The translations under genes were made by a program, and so were the position numbers. Positions 44,946-54,907 of a stretch of 64,000 bases of DNA are shown here, one piece after another. The notes beneath the pieces were generated by a model. That model saw only the letters and a list, made by a program, of their open reading frames with translations, was not told the DNA's origin and ran no database searches. The stretch is from DVED01 sp963838375. GTDB taxonomy: Bacteria > Cyanobacteriota > Cyanobacteriia > Cyanobacteriales > Geitlerinemataceae. How positions within the stretch are numbered: the stretch's first letter is position 1; each line of letters starts with the position of its first letter. The stretch lies in assembly GCA_963838375.1 (NCBI GenBank), contig CAWIQY010000008.1, positions 310,001 to 374,000 of the forward strand, written 5' to 3'.

Positions 44946-47900
44946 ATGCAAGTAAAATACCCATCGATCATCCTAGCTGGCTTGTCGATCCTGAGTGGGT
45001 CTGCTTTAGCCAACGCCCAATCGATCGTTCCCGCAAATGACGGTACAGGAACGATCGTCACGCCTGAAGGTGATCGTTTCAATATCCAAGGCGGACAGCG
45101 ATCGAATGATGGGGCTAATTTATTCCACAGTTTTACAGAATTTGGACTCGATCGTGGGCAAGTTGCCAACTTTTTAAGCACGCCCGACATTCAAAATATT
45201 TTCGGTCGAGTAACGGGGGGCAATGTATCTTATATCGACGGTTTAATTCAAGTTACCGGAGGCAATTCCAATCTCTATTTAATGAATCCCGCCGGGATTT
45301 TGTTTGGCGACAATGCCAGCCTCAACGTGCCTGCCGATTTTACCGCCACCACCGCCACGGGAATCGGATTGGGCGATCGATGGTTCAATAATTTTGGTGA
45401 TCATCCCTGGTCTGAACTCGTCGGCAACCCCACCGCCTTTGATTTTGCCACATCGCAACCGGGGACGATCGTCAATACCGGAAACTTAGCCGTAGCCGCC
45501 GGACGCAACTTGAACGTTTTGGGGGGAATTGTTCTCAATACCGGAACCTTGCAATCTCCGGGAGGGAACCTCACCGTGATCGCCGTACCGGGAGAAAATT
45601 TAGTGCGCCTGAGTGCAGCAGGCAACGTCCTCAGTTTGGATGTTTCACCCAATTCTACGGTTCCCTTCGCTCCCTTATCGTTACCCGAGTTGCTCACAGG
45701 CGGCGACAATATTGATACGAGCCATATCGCTGTTCTTCCGAATGGGAAAATTGTCCTAGAAGGGTCTGGGCTGAGTCTCGATCCGCAAACCGGAGATGCG
45801 ATCGTATCGGGTCAGTTATCCGCCAGCGGTGCAACGTCCGCCATTCAAGTCCTCGGCAACCGGGTGGCACTTCTGGGAGCAACCATTGACGCTTCGGGAA
45901 CGAATGGCGGCGGCAATCTCTTTATCGGTGGCGATTTCCAAGGGAACGGGACGATTCCCAACGCACAACAGACCTTTGTCGATTCCCAAACCTCGATCTT
46001 TGCCGATGCCTTACAAGCTGGAAACGGCGGACAGGTATTTATTTGGGCAGACGAAACTACAGTCTTTAACGGTAATCTTAGCGCCCGTGGAGGATCGACT
46101 TTCGGCAACGGTGGATTCGCAGAAGTCTCGGGGAAAAATACGCTGCAATTTAGCGGTTATGCGAACTTGAGTGCTGCCAACGGAACGCCGGGAACGTTAC
46201 TACTCGATCCGGTGAATATTACCATCGATCGCACCTTGGGTAATTCGCCCGGAGTTGATGCTCTATTACCCGATATTCTCTTCGGCGACTTAGACCTAGA
46301 AGTATTGCTCGATGCTGCAACGTTGGAAGCGCTAGATGCAGACGTTGTTTTAGAAGCTACTAATAATATTACGATCGCCGAAGGCATCTCCTAGAGTTTA
46401 TCGATCCCCAAACCGACACAACTCCTCTGTCTGTCACCTTTACCGCCAATGCTGACGGCATGGATGGAGGCGATTTCAGCGCCGGGTTCATTAACGCACA
46501 AGGCAGAAACCTAACGATTTCCGGCGCAAACGTCACTGTTGGCGATATCGACACGGGAGATTCTTTCTTCCGGGAGGCGGGTGATGTGAGTTTGACGGCG
46601 ACTCAAGGCAACCTTTCCGTCGGTAATATCGTGACCGATGGTTCGGAAGCTTTTGGCAATGGAGGGACTGTCGATCTAACAGCAACGGGGGATGTGAGTA
46701 CCAATAATATCCTCACTACGTCTGTTTCTGAGGCAGGCGGTGCGATCTCCCTGACGAGTACAACAGGAGTGATTACCACCGGAAATCTCGACAGTTCTGG
46801 ATTCTTTGAGGGTGGACAAATCTCCCTCAATGCCGCCATTGCCATTACCGCAGGCGAAATTAACTCGAGTGCCAATCTTGGGGACGGTGGCGATGTTACT
46901 CTCGATCCGCTTCAAGATATTCGGGTTAGTTTCATCAACGCTCAAGGCGGAAGTGAAGGTGCTGGGGGTAATGTGACCATTACGACGGGGCAATTTTTTG
47001 TAGCAACAGGAACTTTCCTCGATCGCGATAACACCCTTGCCAGCATTTCCACCGCAGCAGGCGGCGGCGGCGGCAGTATTACTATCACTCACGCCGGAGG
47101 TAGTTTAAACGAACCTTTTACCGTCGGTCCCGATTTCACAGGGGTTAACGGCACGGCAGGAGCCATGACTACTGGAGCGAACAACCCGATCGCATCCGGA
47201 AGTTTTCTCGAACCTGTGACACAGGGGAACATTCAACTGATTACCTCAGAACCGGAACCCGAACCGGAACCAATACCTGAGCCGGAACCCGAACCAATAC
47301 CCGAACCGGAACCCGAACCGGAACCAATACCTGAGCCGGAACCAATACCCGAGCCGGAACCGATACCCGAACCGGAACCCGAACCCGAACCAATACCTGA
47401 GCCGGAACCGGAACCAATACCCGAACCGGAACCAATACCCGAACCAATACCTGAGCCGGAACCAATACCCGAGCCAATACCCGAACCAATACCCGAACCA
47501 ATACCCGAACCGGAACCAATACCCGAGCCGGAACCGATACCCGAACCAATACCCGAACCAATACCCGAACCGGAACCAATACCCAAACCGGAACCAATAC
47601 CCAAACCGGAACCGATACCCGAACCCGCACCGGAACCGGAACAGTCTTTATCCCGAGATTTAGACACTCAAGACTTTCAGAGAGAGGGCAGATCCACCGC
47701 CAACACGCCTAACTTAGCAAGCGCCGATCGATCGGACGAACGGACAAGTCTTCGTCTGGAAGGTGCATTTGAAAGTGGCAATCTCAAAGAAATCGTCGGG
47801 GAACTTGAAGATCTCAGAAGTCAAGAATACGCAAGCTATTTGGGGGTCGATAGCACTGTTCCCACTCAAGACTTTGCGATCGGCGTATTTACAAATACTG

Positions 47901-47953
47901 AAAATACTGAATTGAACGGTTTTCGTCTCAGTATTCCTGACTTTAGAGTGTAA
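44946..47953 (+). pseudogene. Filamentous-haemagglutinin-like secreted protein, single-base frameshift
   Basis: The first frame has a signal peptide (LAGLSILSGSALANAQS), the TPS domain of two-partner-secreted exoproteins (GGNVSYIDGLIQVTGGN, LYLMNPAGILFGDNASL) and beta-helix repeats to EGIS at 46391, then TAG. The next frame continues LEFIDPQTDTTPLSVTFTAN with beta-helix rungs, a Glu-Pro-rich linker and a C-terminal segment ending at 47953. The junction is CTCCTAG at 46388-46394; adding one C gives CTC CCT AGA... that is I S L E F, so a single C is missing. The protein would be about 1,002 residues. The linker is a long (Glu-Pro)n tract. No TpsB transporter gene is in view. Confidence 0.8.
47249..47640 (+). 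repeat. Glu-Pro/Ile-Pro linker repeat
   Basis: About 390 bases of degenerate 6-base units such as GAACCG, GAACCC and ATACCC (GAACCAATACCC) coding Glu-Pro and Ile-Pro dipeptides. The unit pattern is irregular and not CRISPR-like. It is a likely site of slipped-strand length change. Confidence 0.9.
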
Positions 47954-47998
47954 CTATACTATCCCGAAGTCCTATAACTGCGTGAGTTAACGATTTGA

Positions 47999-48142
47999 AG
48001 ATCGTTTCGCGTTCTAGATGTAGGCGAACCTTCTGTGTTGCTCGATCGGCTCTACGCAGGATCGTTCAGGTGGGATGGAGAACAATTGCAGGTGGGAGAT
48101 CGCCCGATTCTTCTGCCACCAGAATTGAGAAACATGGGCTAA
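47999..48142 (+). pseudogene. Possible 3' gene remnant between the haemagglutinin-like gene and tRNA-Pro
   Basis: A frame without a start codon reads VLDVGEPSVLLDRLYAG, then WDGEQLQVGDRPILLPPEL and stops at 48140-48142. The codon pattern is protein-like and hydrophobic spacing is regular, but I cannot name a family. The rest of 47954-48298 shows no gene. Confidence 0.25.
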
Positions 48143-48298
48143 TTCCATTTATCCTCAGCCTTATTCGTGTGGTGTTTATACGATCGGCAGTCCTTGGTAA
48201 CTGGGATCGATCGTTGCGTTCTCGCGTCATAACCTTCAAGACTGAAGGAACCCCACCGTTGCCACATTTGTATCATTTGCTGTATTGTATTTAGTATC

Positions 48299-48372
48299 CG
48301 GGATGTAGCGCAGCTTGGTAGCGCGCCTGCTTTGGGAGCAGGATGCCGCAGGTTCGAATCCTGTCATCCCGA
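48299..48372 (+). tRNA. tRNA-Pro (anticodon TGG)
   Basis: A standard 74-nt cloverleaf: acceptor CGGGATG/CATCCCG, D arm AGCTTGGTA, anticodon stem CCTGC/GCAGG with loop TTTGGGA (anticodon TGG), and T arm with GGTTCGAATCC. The 3' CCA is not encoded. It is the only tRNA on the plus strand of the window. Confidence 0.95.
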
Positions 48373-48972
48373 CTTTGTTGGATTCTGGGAAAGTGCTTTT
48401 CAGCTGGAAATACCAACGAACCTCTCGGTCTGGGTTCGATCGATCCTGCGCTTAGCTATAGCTGAATGCTTACCCTTAACCTAAATTCATAAAAAAGAGA
48501 GCATCTCTAGGTTATAGGATTAATTTTAGTTAAATCCCCTTGATTTCCTATTAAAGATTCACTAAATTAGAAATTGAAGCTAGTAAAGCTTCCCTGGCAG
48601 ATAAATAAATTTCTCAGAGAATAAGGAGGTTAATTATCACCGATTCACTGAATATCTGTCTCGTCAACCAACAACGGCAACACTCTCTAGAAAACTGATA
48701 TTTCCTCATTTGTTAGTTCGAGAGCAATGCATTCAATCGAAAAATTGATTGTATCTCTGTGAAGCAATAAAAAAAGAGGAAGTCGCTCGGTTAGTACAGC
48801 TTGGGTGTTGCTATTGTTTTGGGGAGAAATCTTCAAATCTCCTCATGCACCCATTTTCGCATCGCCACAATATGCGATCGTCCATTGTCAATATAGCAAC
48901 CGTGCTTAGAGACCGATTCCCACTTCTTCAAGAAGTCGGGAATCTAGCCTTTAAAGATCGCGATCGCATCGC
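48373..48972. other. Non-coding stretch after tRNA-Pro
   Basis: 600 bases with no supported gene. A 122-codon frame near its right end is antisense to the GAF gene's end and the hairpin. The right end carries the hairpin at 48915-48944. Confidence 0.5.
48915..48944 (-). terminator. Hairpin downstream of the GAF gene
   Basis: GATTCCC pairs with GGGAATC and CTTCTT with AAGAAG around a single-base loop. The inner half resembles the prohibitin terminator at 36011-36045. It lies 28 bases past the end of the GAF-protein gene on the minus strand. Its T-run is poor, so terminator activity is likely but not certain. Confidence 0.5.
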
Positions 48973-51243
48973 CTACAAATCACCACTCATATCTGTTTCC
49001 TCTACTGTTGCGGGTTCGATGCGAACGCGGGCAAATTTGAGACCCGTGACCCCTTGCAGGGGTTCCACCGCCCCCGACTCGATCTCGGTGCTCACCCATC
49101 CTTCGCGAGCTAAATAACGCAGATACTGATGGTATTCGTCCCATTCCTCATCAGTTGAGTAGACGAGCGTCAGCATACCCGGTTGAGTAATCCGTGTTTG
49201 AGTATCACGATCGACAGCTTTATCGATGCGTTTTTTGACAATTTCGTAGCGGATATCCTTCGTCCCTTTGACATCAAATAGTTTTTCAGTATTCTCGTCG
49301 TGGAAAATATCGATCGGACTGTCTTGGACTAAAACCAAGTGGGTTACTTCTAGGGTCGTCGCGTACTGGGATTTTAGATCGAATATGGCGCGCGCGCACT
49401 CGCAAATTGCCCGTAACTGTTCGTAACGCAAACTGCGAAGGTGATAGGGTGTGAAATCGGCATGAATAGATTTGCCGACGTAAATCATCCGATCCATCCC
49501 ATCACTAATTTCCATATCGCAGTAGTGGGGAATAATCTGTTGCATCTGTTCTTGGGATCGTTCCCAGGAGTTTCGCAGACAGGTGTTAATGCGATTGAGA
49601 TTGAGATCGTATGCCGATCGAGCGGTGTAGATGCTGTGGTGTTCGTTATCGCAGGCTTTTTTGTAAGCTTCGATCGCCGCTTTAGCTTCGGGACTGCATC
49701 GAGCAAAATAGTCGAAATAGATTTCTACATTATGCTTGAGGTGCTCTGTTGCGGTGACTTCTGCATCGACGGCAATTTGGTCGCGTAGCGCTTCGATGTA
49801 ACCTATCAGATCCCAACGCAATTGTTCTGTCAGAGGACTCTGTTGGGCTTGGCAGACGGCTTCGAGTACCGCTAATCCCAATTGACACTGTTCTAGGAGA
49901 TCGGCTTGAATGGCGCGGTTGCGCTCGCCCGAAGATCCGCGAATATCGGAGATGCCGTAGAGGGGATAGACATCATTAAAGACGATCGTTTCTGAAGGCA
50001 GTCCCCAGCTTTGGCGTTCCGCTTCTTGTAAAAATCGCCACGCCACGGATGGATGAATGTTGCGAATGCTGGAAACGCGCTGTTGGATGGCTTGGCGCAG
50101 GGCACAAGTAAATGCTGGAATGAGTTCGGTGGCGTGCTTGCAGTCCAGGCGATTAAAATTGTGAGGGAGATCGCTCATAATCCCTATCAAACCCGCTAAT
50201 TGTCGATCTTCGGATTTGTCTTCACTCGATCGAATAACGACGGGAATTAATAATAGAGAGCGCACGCCTTCCTTGAGCAACCATCGCTCGCAATCGGTTT
50301 TACAGTCCGCCGACAAATCCGAGACATTCCACACTCGATTAGCTTGTGCGGCTCTGAGGAAATGCGATCCCGCTAATGATTGCATGGAGTAGCGGATGGG
50401 ACTGAAATCCCGTTGTCCGAGACCGACATACATTTGCACCCGATCGCGTTCTGCACACAAAATAACGGTATCGCGAACGTGAAACATCGATCGCAAGCGA
50501 TCGTTGACGAGTTGAAACTTTTCCGGGCTGAGAATTGACTCGCGATCGATCAGCAACTGTGTCAGCCGCAAAATATTTTCCCGTCCGGTGACATCGCATC
50601 CTTCTAGGAGTAAATAGCCCTCAATCCGATAGTTGTCGGACTCCAGACGGTCTTCCAGGCGTTTCCAGTCTTTGACTTCTTGGAAATGTTGCCAATCCAA
50701 ATCGGCAAACTCTTCGGTGCTTTCTTCCAAACGAACGACACTCAGTTGAGATAAATCCAACCAAAACTCGATAAATCGGGGTCGATGGCTCGTACTGGAA
50801 CATTCCAGCAGCATCGGTTCTTTAAACAGAGGCAGTTCTGCCGCATTCCATCCGTACAAATCCCGCAACACCAAATGCAGGAGGCATTGTCGATACAGCG
50901 AGGGTTCTGAGGTTTCGCCCCAATTGGGAAACAGATCTTGTAAACTCGAGGGGCGATCGATCGAAGCTATCGAAGCATCGCCTCCCATCTCGTCCGCCAG
51001 TTGGCGAAAGGTTTCGTTTGCGTACCGAACAATATAAGTCTCGGGTTCGACGGCTGCCATCAGCAAACGACTCGATCTCCAAGCACCGCTCAAACGATCG
51101 AGATTTTCTTTCCACACGTGCAGTCGATCGAGATCCTCAGAGGGTGAAAGTTGAGGGTCGAATTGTGCGAAAACATCCTCTAGTTGATGCGGACTTCTAA
51201 GGGATGAATTGAACGTACTGTTTCCCTGACTCATATGTTGCAC
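48973..51243 (-). CDS. Large GAF-type signalling protein of unknown output
   Basis: A 756-residue soluble protein. The central third (about 230-395) looks like a GAF domain: DTVILCAERDRVQMYVGLGQ, WLLKEGVRSLLLIPVVIRSS and LAGLIGIMSDLP. The N-terminal part has PAS-like features (YIVRYANETFRQL). The C-terminal half is helical with no kinase, cyclase or GGDEF motif that I recognise. It probably senses a small ligand or redox state in a cyanobacterial regulatory pathway. It starts with ATG at 51243; an ATG three codons later is possible. Adjacent tRNA-Leu lies upstream. Confidence 0.6.
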   Translation of the reverse strand: MQHMSQGNSTFNSSLRSPHQLEDVFAQFDPQLSPSEDLDRLHVWKENLDRLSGAWRSSRLLMAAVEPETYIVRYANETFRQLADEMGGDASIASIDRPSSLQDLFPNWGETSEPSLYRQCLLHLVLRDLYGWNAAELPLFKEPMLLECSSTSHRPRFIEFWLDLSQLSVVRLEESTEEFADLDWQHFQEVKDWKRLEDRLESDNYRIEGYLLLEGCDVTGRENILRLTQLLIDRESILSPEKFQLVNDRLRSMFHVRDTVILCAERDRVQMYVGLGQRDFSPIRYSMQSLAGSHFLRAAQANRVWNVSDLSADCKTDCERWLLKEGVRSLLLIPVVIRSSEDKSEDRQLAGLIGIMSDLPHNFNRLDCKHATELIPAFTCALRQAIQQRVSSIRNIHPSVAWRFLQEAERQSWGLPSETIVFNDVYPLYGISDIRGSSGERNRAIQADLLEQCQLGLAVLEAVCQAQQSPLTEQLRWDLIGYIEALRDQIAVDAEVTATEHLKHNVEIYFDYFARCSPEAKAAIEAYKKACDNEHHSIYTARSAYDLNLNRINTCLRNSWERSQEQMQQIIPHYCDMEISDGMDRMIYVGKSIHADFTPYHLRSLRYEQLRAICECARAIFDLKSQYATTLEVTHLVLVQDSPIDIFHDENTEKLFDVKGTKDIRYEIVKKRIDKAVDRDTQTRITQPGMLTLVYSTDEEWDEYHQYLRYLAREGWVSTEIESGAVEPLQGVTGLKFARVRIEPATVEETDMSGDL

Positions 51244-51482
51244 CTACTGATTTCCAACCCCACTTTTAGGATACTCCAGCCCCACGGTCGATGGCACGTC
51301 TTCCGATGGAGGAAAGAGAGTCGAGAAGCGGAGTTCAGACAATATCAAAAAATGGTGACTATCCCCCACAACCCAGGAATGGGCGAGTTTTGAGAAGACT
51401 GAGTATCCGGCTGAGGCGATCGAAAAAAGTGGTCGGGAAGAGTCCCAAACCACTTTTTTAAAGTTTCTTTGAAGTTGAGTTA

Positions 51483-51564
51483 TGCGGACGAAAGGACTTG
51501 AACCTTCACGCCTTGCGGCACTAGAACCTAAATCTAGCGCGTCTGCCAATTCCGCCACGTCCGC
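51483..51564 (-). tRNA. tRNA-Leu (anticodon TAG)
   Basis: A class II 82-nt cloverleaf: acceptor GCGGACG/CGTCCGC, anticodon stem CTAGA/TCTAG with loop TTTAGGT (anticodon TAG), a short variable arm (TGCCGCAAGGCG) and the T arm GGTTCAAGTCC. CCA not encoded. It sits between the GAF and YdcF genes. Confidence 0.95.
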
Positions 51565-51621
51565 AAGAATGTTCTACTGTATCACAATAGTACACCAAAT
51601 GTGTCGCTGGGGTTCGAGAAA

Positions 51622-52287
51622 ATGTTCGATCGATCGCGAAAAACTCAGAAACGGTGGTTTCGGATGGTTGGATTACTACTGGCTGCCCTAGTTGCTAGCT
51701 GGCTGTTGCATACCGCAATAGCTTTGCGAAGTGCGGCAAACTTACCGGTAGATGCTTTTCTGGTGTTGGGTGGGAGCATCCAGAGAGAAATTTACGCCGC
51801 CGAACTTGCCAAGCACTATCCCCAAACGCCCATTTTAATTTCTTCCGGTTCTCCAGACCCTTGTATATGGCTCTTGTTCGATCGAGCCGCCGCACCCAAG
51901 GGTCGAGTTTGGCTAGAACGCTGTGCCGATTCTACCTTCGGAAACTTTTACTTTGCTCTACCCATTTTGCAACAATGGCAAGCGCAACACATCACTCTCG
52001 TCACCTCCGCCACGCACTTGCCCAGAGCGAAATGGCTAGCACGGATTTTGTTGGGAACCCACGAGATTTGGGTAGACACAGCTTTGGTAAAAGAGATAGG
52101 CATACCTGGAAACCAAGAATCTTGGCTGAAAACTGGATTGGATATAACTCGTAGTTTTGTGTGGGCGGGAATGAGTCAGTTTTATTCCCCAGTTTGCCGC
52201 CAAGTCAGTCTTCTGTCGGCAGTGGATTTAGACTCTTGGCAGCAACGCGGTTTTAAGTGCGAGCATCAAGGTGGGTTAGATCCGTAA
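51622..52287 (+). CDS. YdcF/ElyC/SanA-family (DUF218) membrane protein
   Basis: A 221-residue protein. An N-terminal membrane helix (LLLAALVASWLLHTAIAL) is followed by the DUF218 fold: DAFLVLGGSIQREIYAAEL, PILISSGSPD and TLVTSATHLPRAKWLARILL. E. coli members act in envelope polymer metabolism; the reaction is unproven. The ATG at 51622 is preferred to a GTG at 51601. It is monocistronic. Confidence 0.85.
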   Translation: MFDRSRKTQKRWFRMVGLLLAALVASWLLHTAIALRSAANLPVDAFLVLGGSIQREIYAAELAKHYPQTPILISSGSPDPCIWLLFDRAAAPKGRVWLERCADSTFGNFYFALPILQQWQAQHITLVTSATHLPRAKWLARILLGTHEIWVDTALVKEIGIPGNQESWLKTGLDITRSFVWAGMSQFYSPVCRQVSLLSAVDLDSWQQRGFKCEHQGGLDP

Positions 52288-52319
52288 AAAACGCCTCGAA
52301 TACCAGTTTCGAGGCGTCT
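52286..52319. terminator. Bidirectional terminator after the YdcF gene
   Basis: ACGCCTCGAA (52291-52300) pairs perfectly with TTCGAGGCGT (52308-52317) around a 7-nt loop. Five A on the left give a T tract on the minus strand, where it ends the convergent small gene at 52350-52586; on the plus strand it follows the YdcF stop directly. Confidence 0.8.
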
Positions 52320-52349
52320 GGGCGGAAATCTTGAAAATCTCCCTCAGAG

Positions 52350-52586
52350 TCACGAGTCTTCCGGCGTATTGACTTCTTGTGCCATATCTCGAAATTGCTC
52401 GGGATTGCCTGGGGCTTTTAAATCCTCGGGAGAGGGGGTATTTTCGGCGCTTGGATTAGCGGTAGCATATTTTTGGGCTTTTTCGTAATCCTCTTCGGTA
52501 TTAACTTTTGTTGATTTACGTTCGCCTTCGTCAATTTCTTCCGCTAACTTTTGGGCATCATAAGGGATGGTTTTATCTTCATTCAC
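52350..52586 (-). CDS. Small, highly acidic hypothetical protein
   Basis: 78 residues, rich in Glu/Asp/Lys and predicted to be disordered: EEIDEGERKSTKVNTEEDYE, PSPEDLKAPGNPEQF. No known domain. It lies next to genes for a BON lipoprotein and a glycine-zipper protein, and might be a stress-related hydrophilin, which is an inference. GTG/TTG starts in-frame upstream do not change this view. Confidence 0.55.
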   Translation of the reverse strand: MNEDKTIPYDAQKLAEEIDEGERKSTKVNTEEDYEKAQKYATANPSAENTPSPEDLKAPGNPEQFRDMAQEVNTPEDS

Positions 52587-52865
52587 GATGGAAAACTCCG
52601 TAACTGTATAAATGAACGTTAGAATTACTTCAAGAATAGAGCTAATCCTTCTCCTGGCAACCTATCTCGAGATAGATTCACCAGAAGCCGATACCGTGAA
52701 GATGGGTTTCGCTCGAGCTTAGCTTAACGAGTTTGGCTTGCTGAGCGCTCATTGCCTTTTTTGTTGCTATTTCGCTCAAAATTCCCACAAAAAAAGGCAT
52801 GGAATATCCATGCCACCACCTACTTCACTAGGTTTTCAAGAAGGAAAGACTTACACGAATTAGCC

Positions 52866-53330
52866 TTAAGACTCTGGCTGGGCGGGCGCGACAACCGCTT
52901 CATTCACAACAGTTTGAACGCCTTTAATTTCTTTAGCCAAGGGTTCGATCCGATCGAACTGTTCTTGGGTAGGAACCGTTCCCACAATTTTCACCGTTCC
53001 TTCTTCTGCTTCGATCGTCAGCGCACTGGCGGGCAGGTTAGCTTCGAGTTTGGAGCGCACTTCGCTTGCCAAATCGCCATCTGCCCGTTCAGCATCGCCT
53101 CCTGTGATATTATTGCGTTCTTCCCGAGCGCGGATATCAGAATCGAGCTGATTTTGACGAACGTCACTGGTGGCGTCTTGTTTGGAGTCCACCGCAGCAT
53201 CAACATCAGGTACTTCGATCGCTTCGTCTGTGCTATCGGGTGCTGCCGTGCTCGTACGAGCGGTGTCCGAGCAAGCCATCGATCCCAGGGATAGAATCCC
53301 CACTAGCAAAAACATTTTGAACTTATTCAT
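52866..53330 (-). CDS. BON-domain lipoprotein
   Basis: A 154-residue lipoprotein. Signal peptide MNKFKMFLLVGILSLGSMAC with a Cys20 lipobox, then an acidic linker (STAAPDSTDEAIEVPDVDA), then one BON domain near the C-terminus (ASEVRSKLEANLPAS, VKIVGTVPTQEQF, IKGVQTVVNEAVV). BON domains bind membranes and occur in osmotic-stress proteins such as OsmY. The ATG at 53330 (AGGAAG 8 bases before) is chosen, and it lies 40 bases after the glycine-zipper gene on the same strand, so the two may be co-transcribed. Confidence 0.85.
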   Translation of the reverse strand: MNKFKMFLLVGILSLGSMACSDTARTSTAAPDSTDEAIEVPDVDAAVDSKQDATSDVRQNQLDSDIRAREERNNITGGDAERADGDLASEVRSKLEANLPASALTIEAEEGTVKIVGTVPTQEQFDRIEPLAKEIKGVQTVVNEAVVAPAQPES

Positions 53331-53370
53331 GGTTTGACTTCCTGTGATTTGAATATGAGAACGATCGACG

Positions 53371-54322
53371 TTAAAACGGTTCGTAGATGCTAAAAGCTTG
53401 AATGCCATGACGATTCAAAATCGCTTCCGCATTGTGAATTTGCTCCGGCGTCCCGTAGACGATTAAGAGATATTCGCCTCGATCGAAAGAGTCGCGGAAT
53501 AATTGCTGACGATCTTGGGTGAACCCAAAATCCATTTCTTCAAAACGATCGCGGACGACCAGTTCTGGAATGCGGGTTGAAGTGGAGTAGTCGCGAGCCA
53601 CCAATGAAATCTGACTCATTGGGAAGGTTGATTGTTGGAGGACTTTCAAGGCTTCTTCGGCGTTGATACGATCGCGGAAGACACCCACGGCGCGATGAGA
53701 GCTGCCGATGATGGGTGGGGTTTGAGAGCTGCTGACGACCGGTTGGGTTTGAGAGCTGCTGACGACGGGTTGGGTTTGATTGGGTCGATCGTAGATTTCC
53801 CATTCTTCGATACCACGAGGGCTCAAAATGGCTTCGGCACGGCGGATTTCTTCAGGCGATCCATCAATAATCACTAAATAGTCGCCTCGAGAAACGCGAT
53901 CGGCATAGGTGCGAGCCCGCTCTTCCGGGATTCCCAAACCCACGAGTCCCCCAAGCAGCCCTCCCGCCGCCGCTCCAATGGCTCCTCCAGCTAGGGTCGT
54001 TGCCAATGCCGTTGCTGTTGCTCCAGCCAGCATGATCGGTCCGACGCCGGGAATTGCCAAAGTTCCCAAGCCGACGAGCAAACCCGTTAAAGTGCCCAGC
54101 TCCCCCGGTTGCCGCTCCAGTTTTTGCCCCTTCGTCCGCCTGGTTTCCATATTCTTCAGTCGTTTTGACGCCGGCAAGACTGGGGTCGCCATCTTTGTTT
54201 TGGGCGATGACCGAAACTCTATCCATTGAGAAGTTCGCATTTCTCAGTTCTGCTAGGGCGAGTTCTGCATCCGAGCGCTTTGAAAAAACGCCGATCGCTC
54301 TTACCTGTTTTGTGCTTTGCAT
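53371..54322 (-). pseudogene. Glycine-zipper / general-stress protein, single-base frameshift
   Basis: The correct start is ATG at 54322: MQSTKQVRAIGVFSKRSDAE, then a GSP17M-like segment (NKDGDPSLAGVKTTEEYGNQ). Past GAATGG the frame changes; the next frame continues with a Gly/Ala-rich membrane zipper (LTGLLVGLGTLAIPGVGPIM, GGAIGAAAGGLLGGLVG) and a second GSP17M-like unit (HRAVGVFRDRINAEEALKVL) to 53371. The shift is in CCCCC at 54102-54106 (five G on the coding strand), where four would restore GAATGELGT. Between the units are three QTQPVVSSS repeats coded by direct repeats at about 53715-53780. The protein would be about 316 residues, likely membrane-associated and stress-related. Confidence 0.8.
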
Positions 54323-54907
54323 AGTTTTTTTCTCCGATCGACAATAATAAGCCTTACAGCTTTGGGATTTAAATTTCGCTGATAATGTGAATTATGATTC
54401 TTTTTTGGACGGCTGATATCTATCAAAAGAAATAACTTTTAACAGCTTATCGGTCTAGGTCTGCGCAAAGAACGCGAAACCCCCGTTTCGGGATGTGACC
54501 TCAAACAACCTTACTGGCGTTGGGCTCATGTACGATCGATTTAATGGGATATAATCAAATGTCTAATAGATCTATCAATCAAACATAACTTTATATTAAG
54601 TTTTTTATGCTGTTTAGCGTAACACCTTTGATTCTCTACGACTAGAGTAGGTAAAAAAAATCTATCCAGGGATAGAGATGAGCTACTCAATGACTGCCAA
54701 TCCCTCTGGGGAAAGGTAGTATAATCCTCAATCGGTTGCCATTTTTTTGAGCCGAAAAGCTTGACCTTTAAAAAATCTGAGAAGCTCAATTTTTTAAAAC
54801 TCACTTAGGATTGCTATATGAGTTGTAAATCTTTCAATGGATGGGTAGGGGCAAGGGCGTAGCAGAAGGTATTTCCCTGTGGTTGTCCCGCCCCAACTCC
54901 CTCCTTC
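54323..54907. other. Non-coding stretch between stress cluster and queC
   Basis: 585 bases. A small hairpin CGAAAC-CCCC-GTTTCG occurs at 54475-54490. A minus-strand 87-codon frame (54541-54804) has low-complexity, no conserved features and is not accepted. Confidence 0.5.

Noticed and set aside
47249..47640. Repeat tract looking like a CRISPR array
   Set aside because: Units are irregular 6-base codon pairs (Glu-Pro/Ile-Pro) in frame with the secreted protein; no spacers.
48749..49117. A 122-codon plus-strand frame after tRNA-Pro
   Set aside because: It is antisense to the end of the GAF-protein gene and covers a hairpin; no protein-like features.
54541..54804. An 87-codon frame on the minus strand
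   Set aside because: Ser/Leu/Lys-rich, no recognisable motif or initiation site; rejected as chance in AT-rich DNA.
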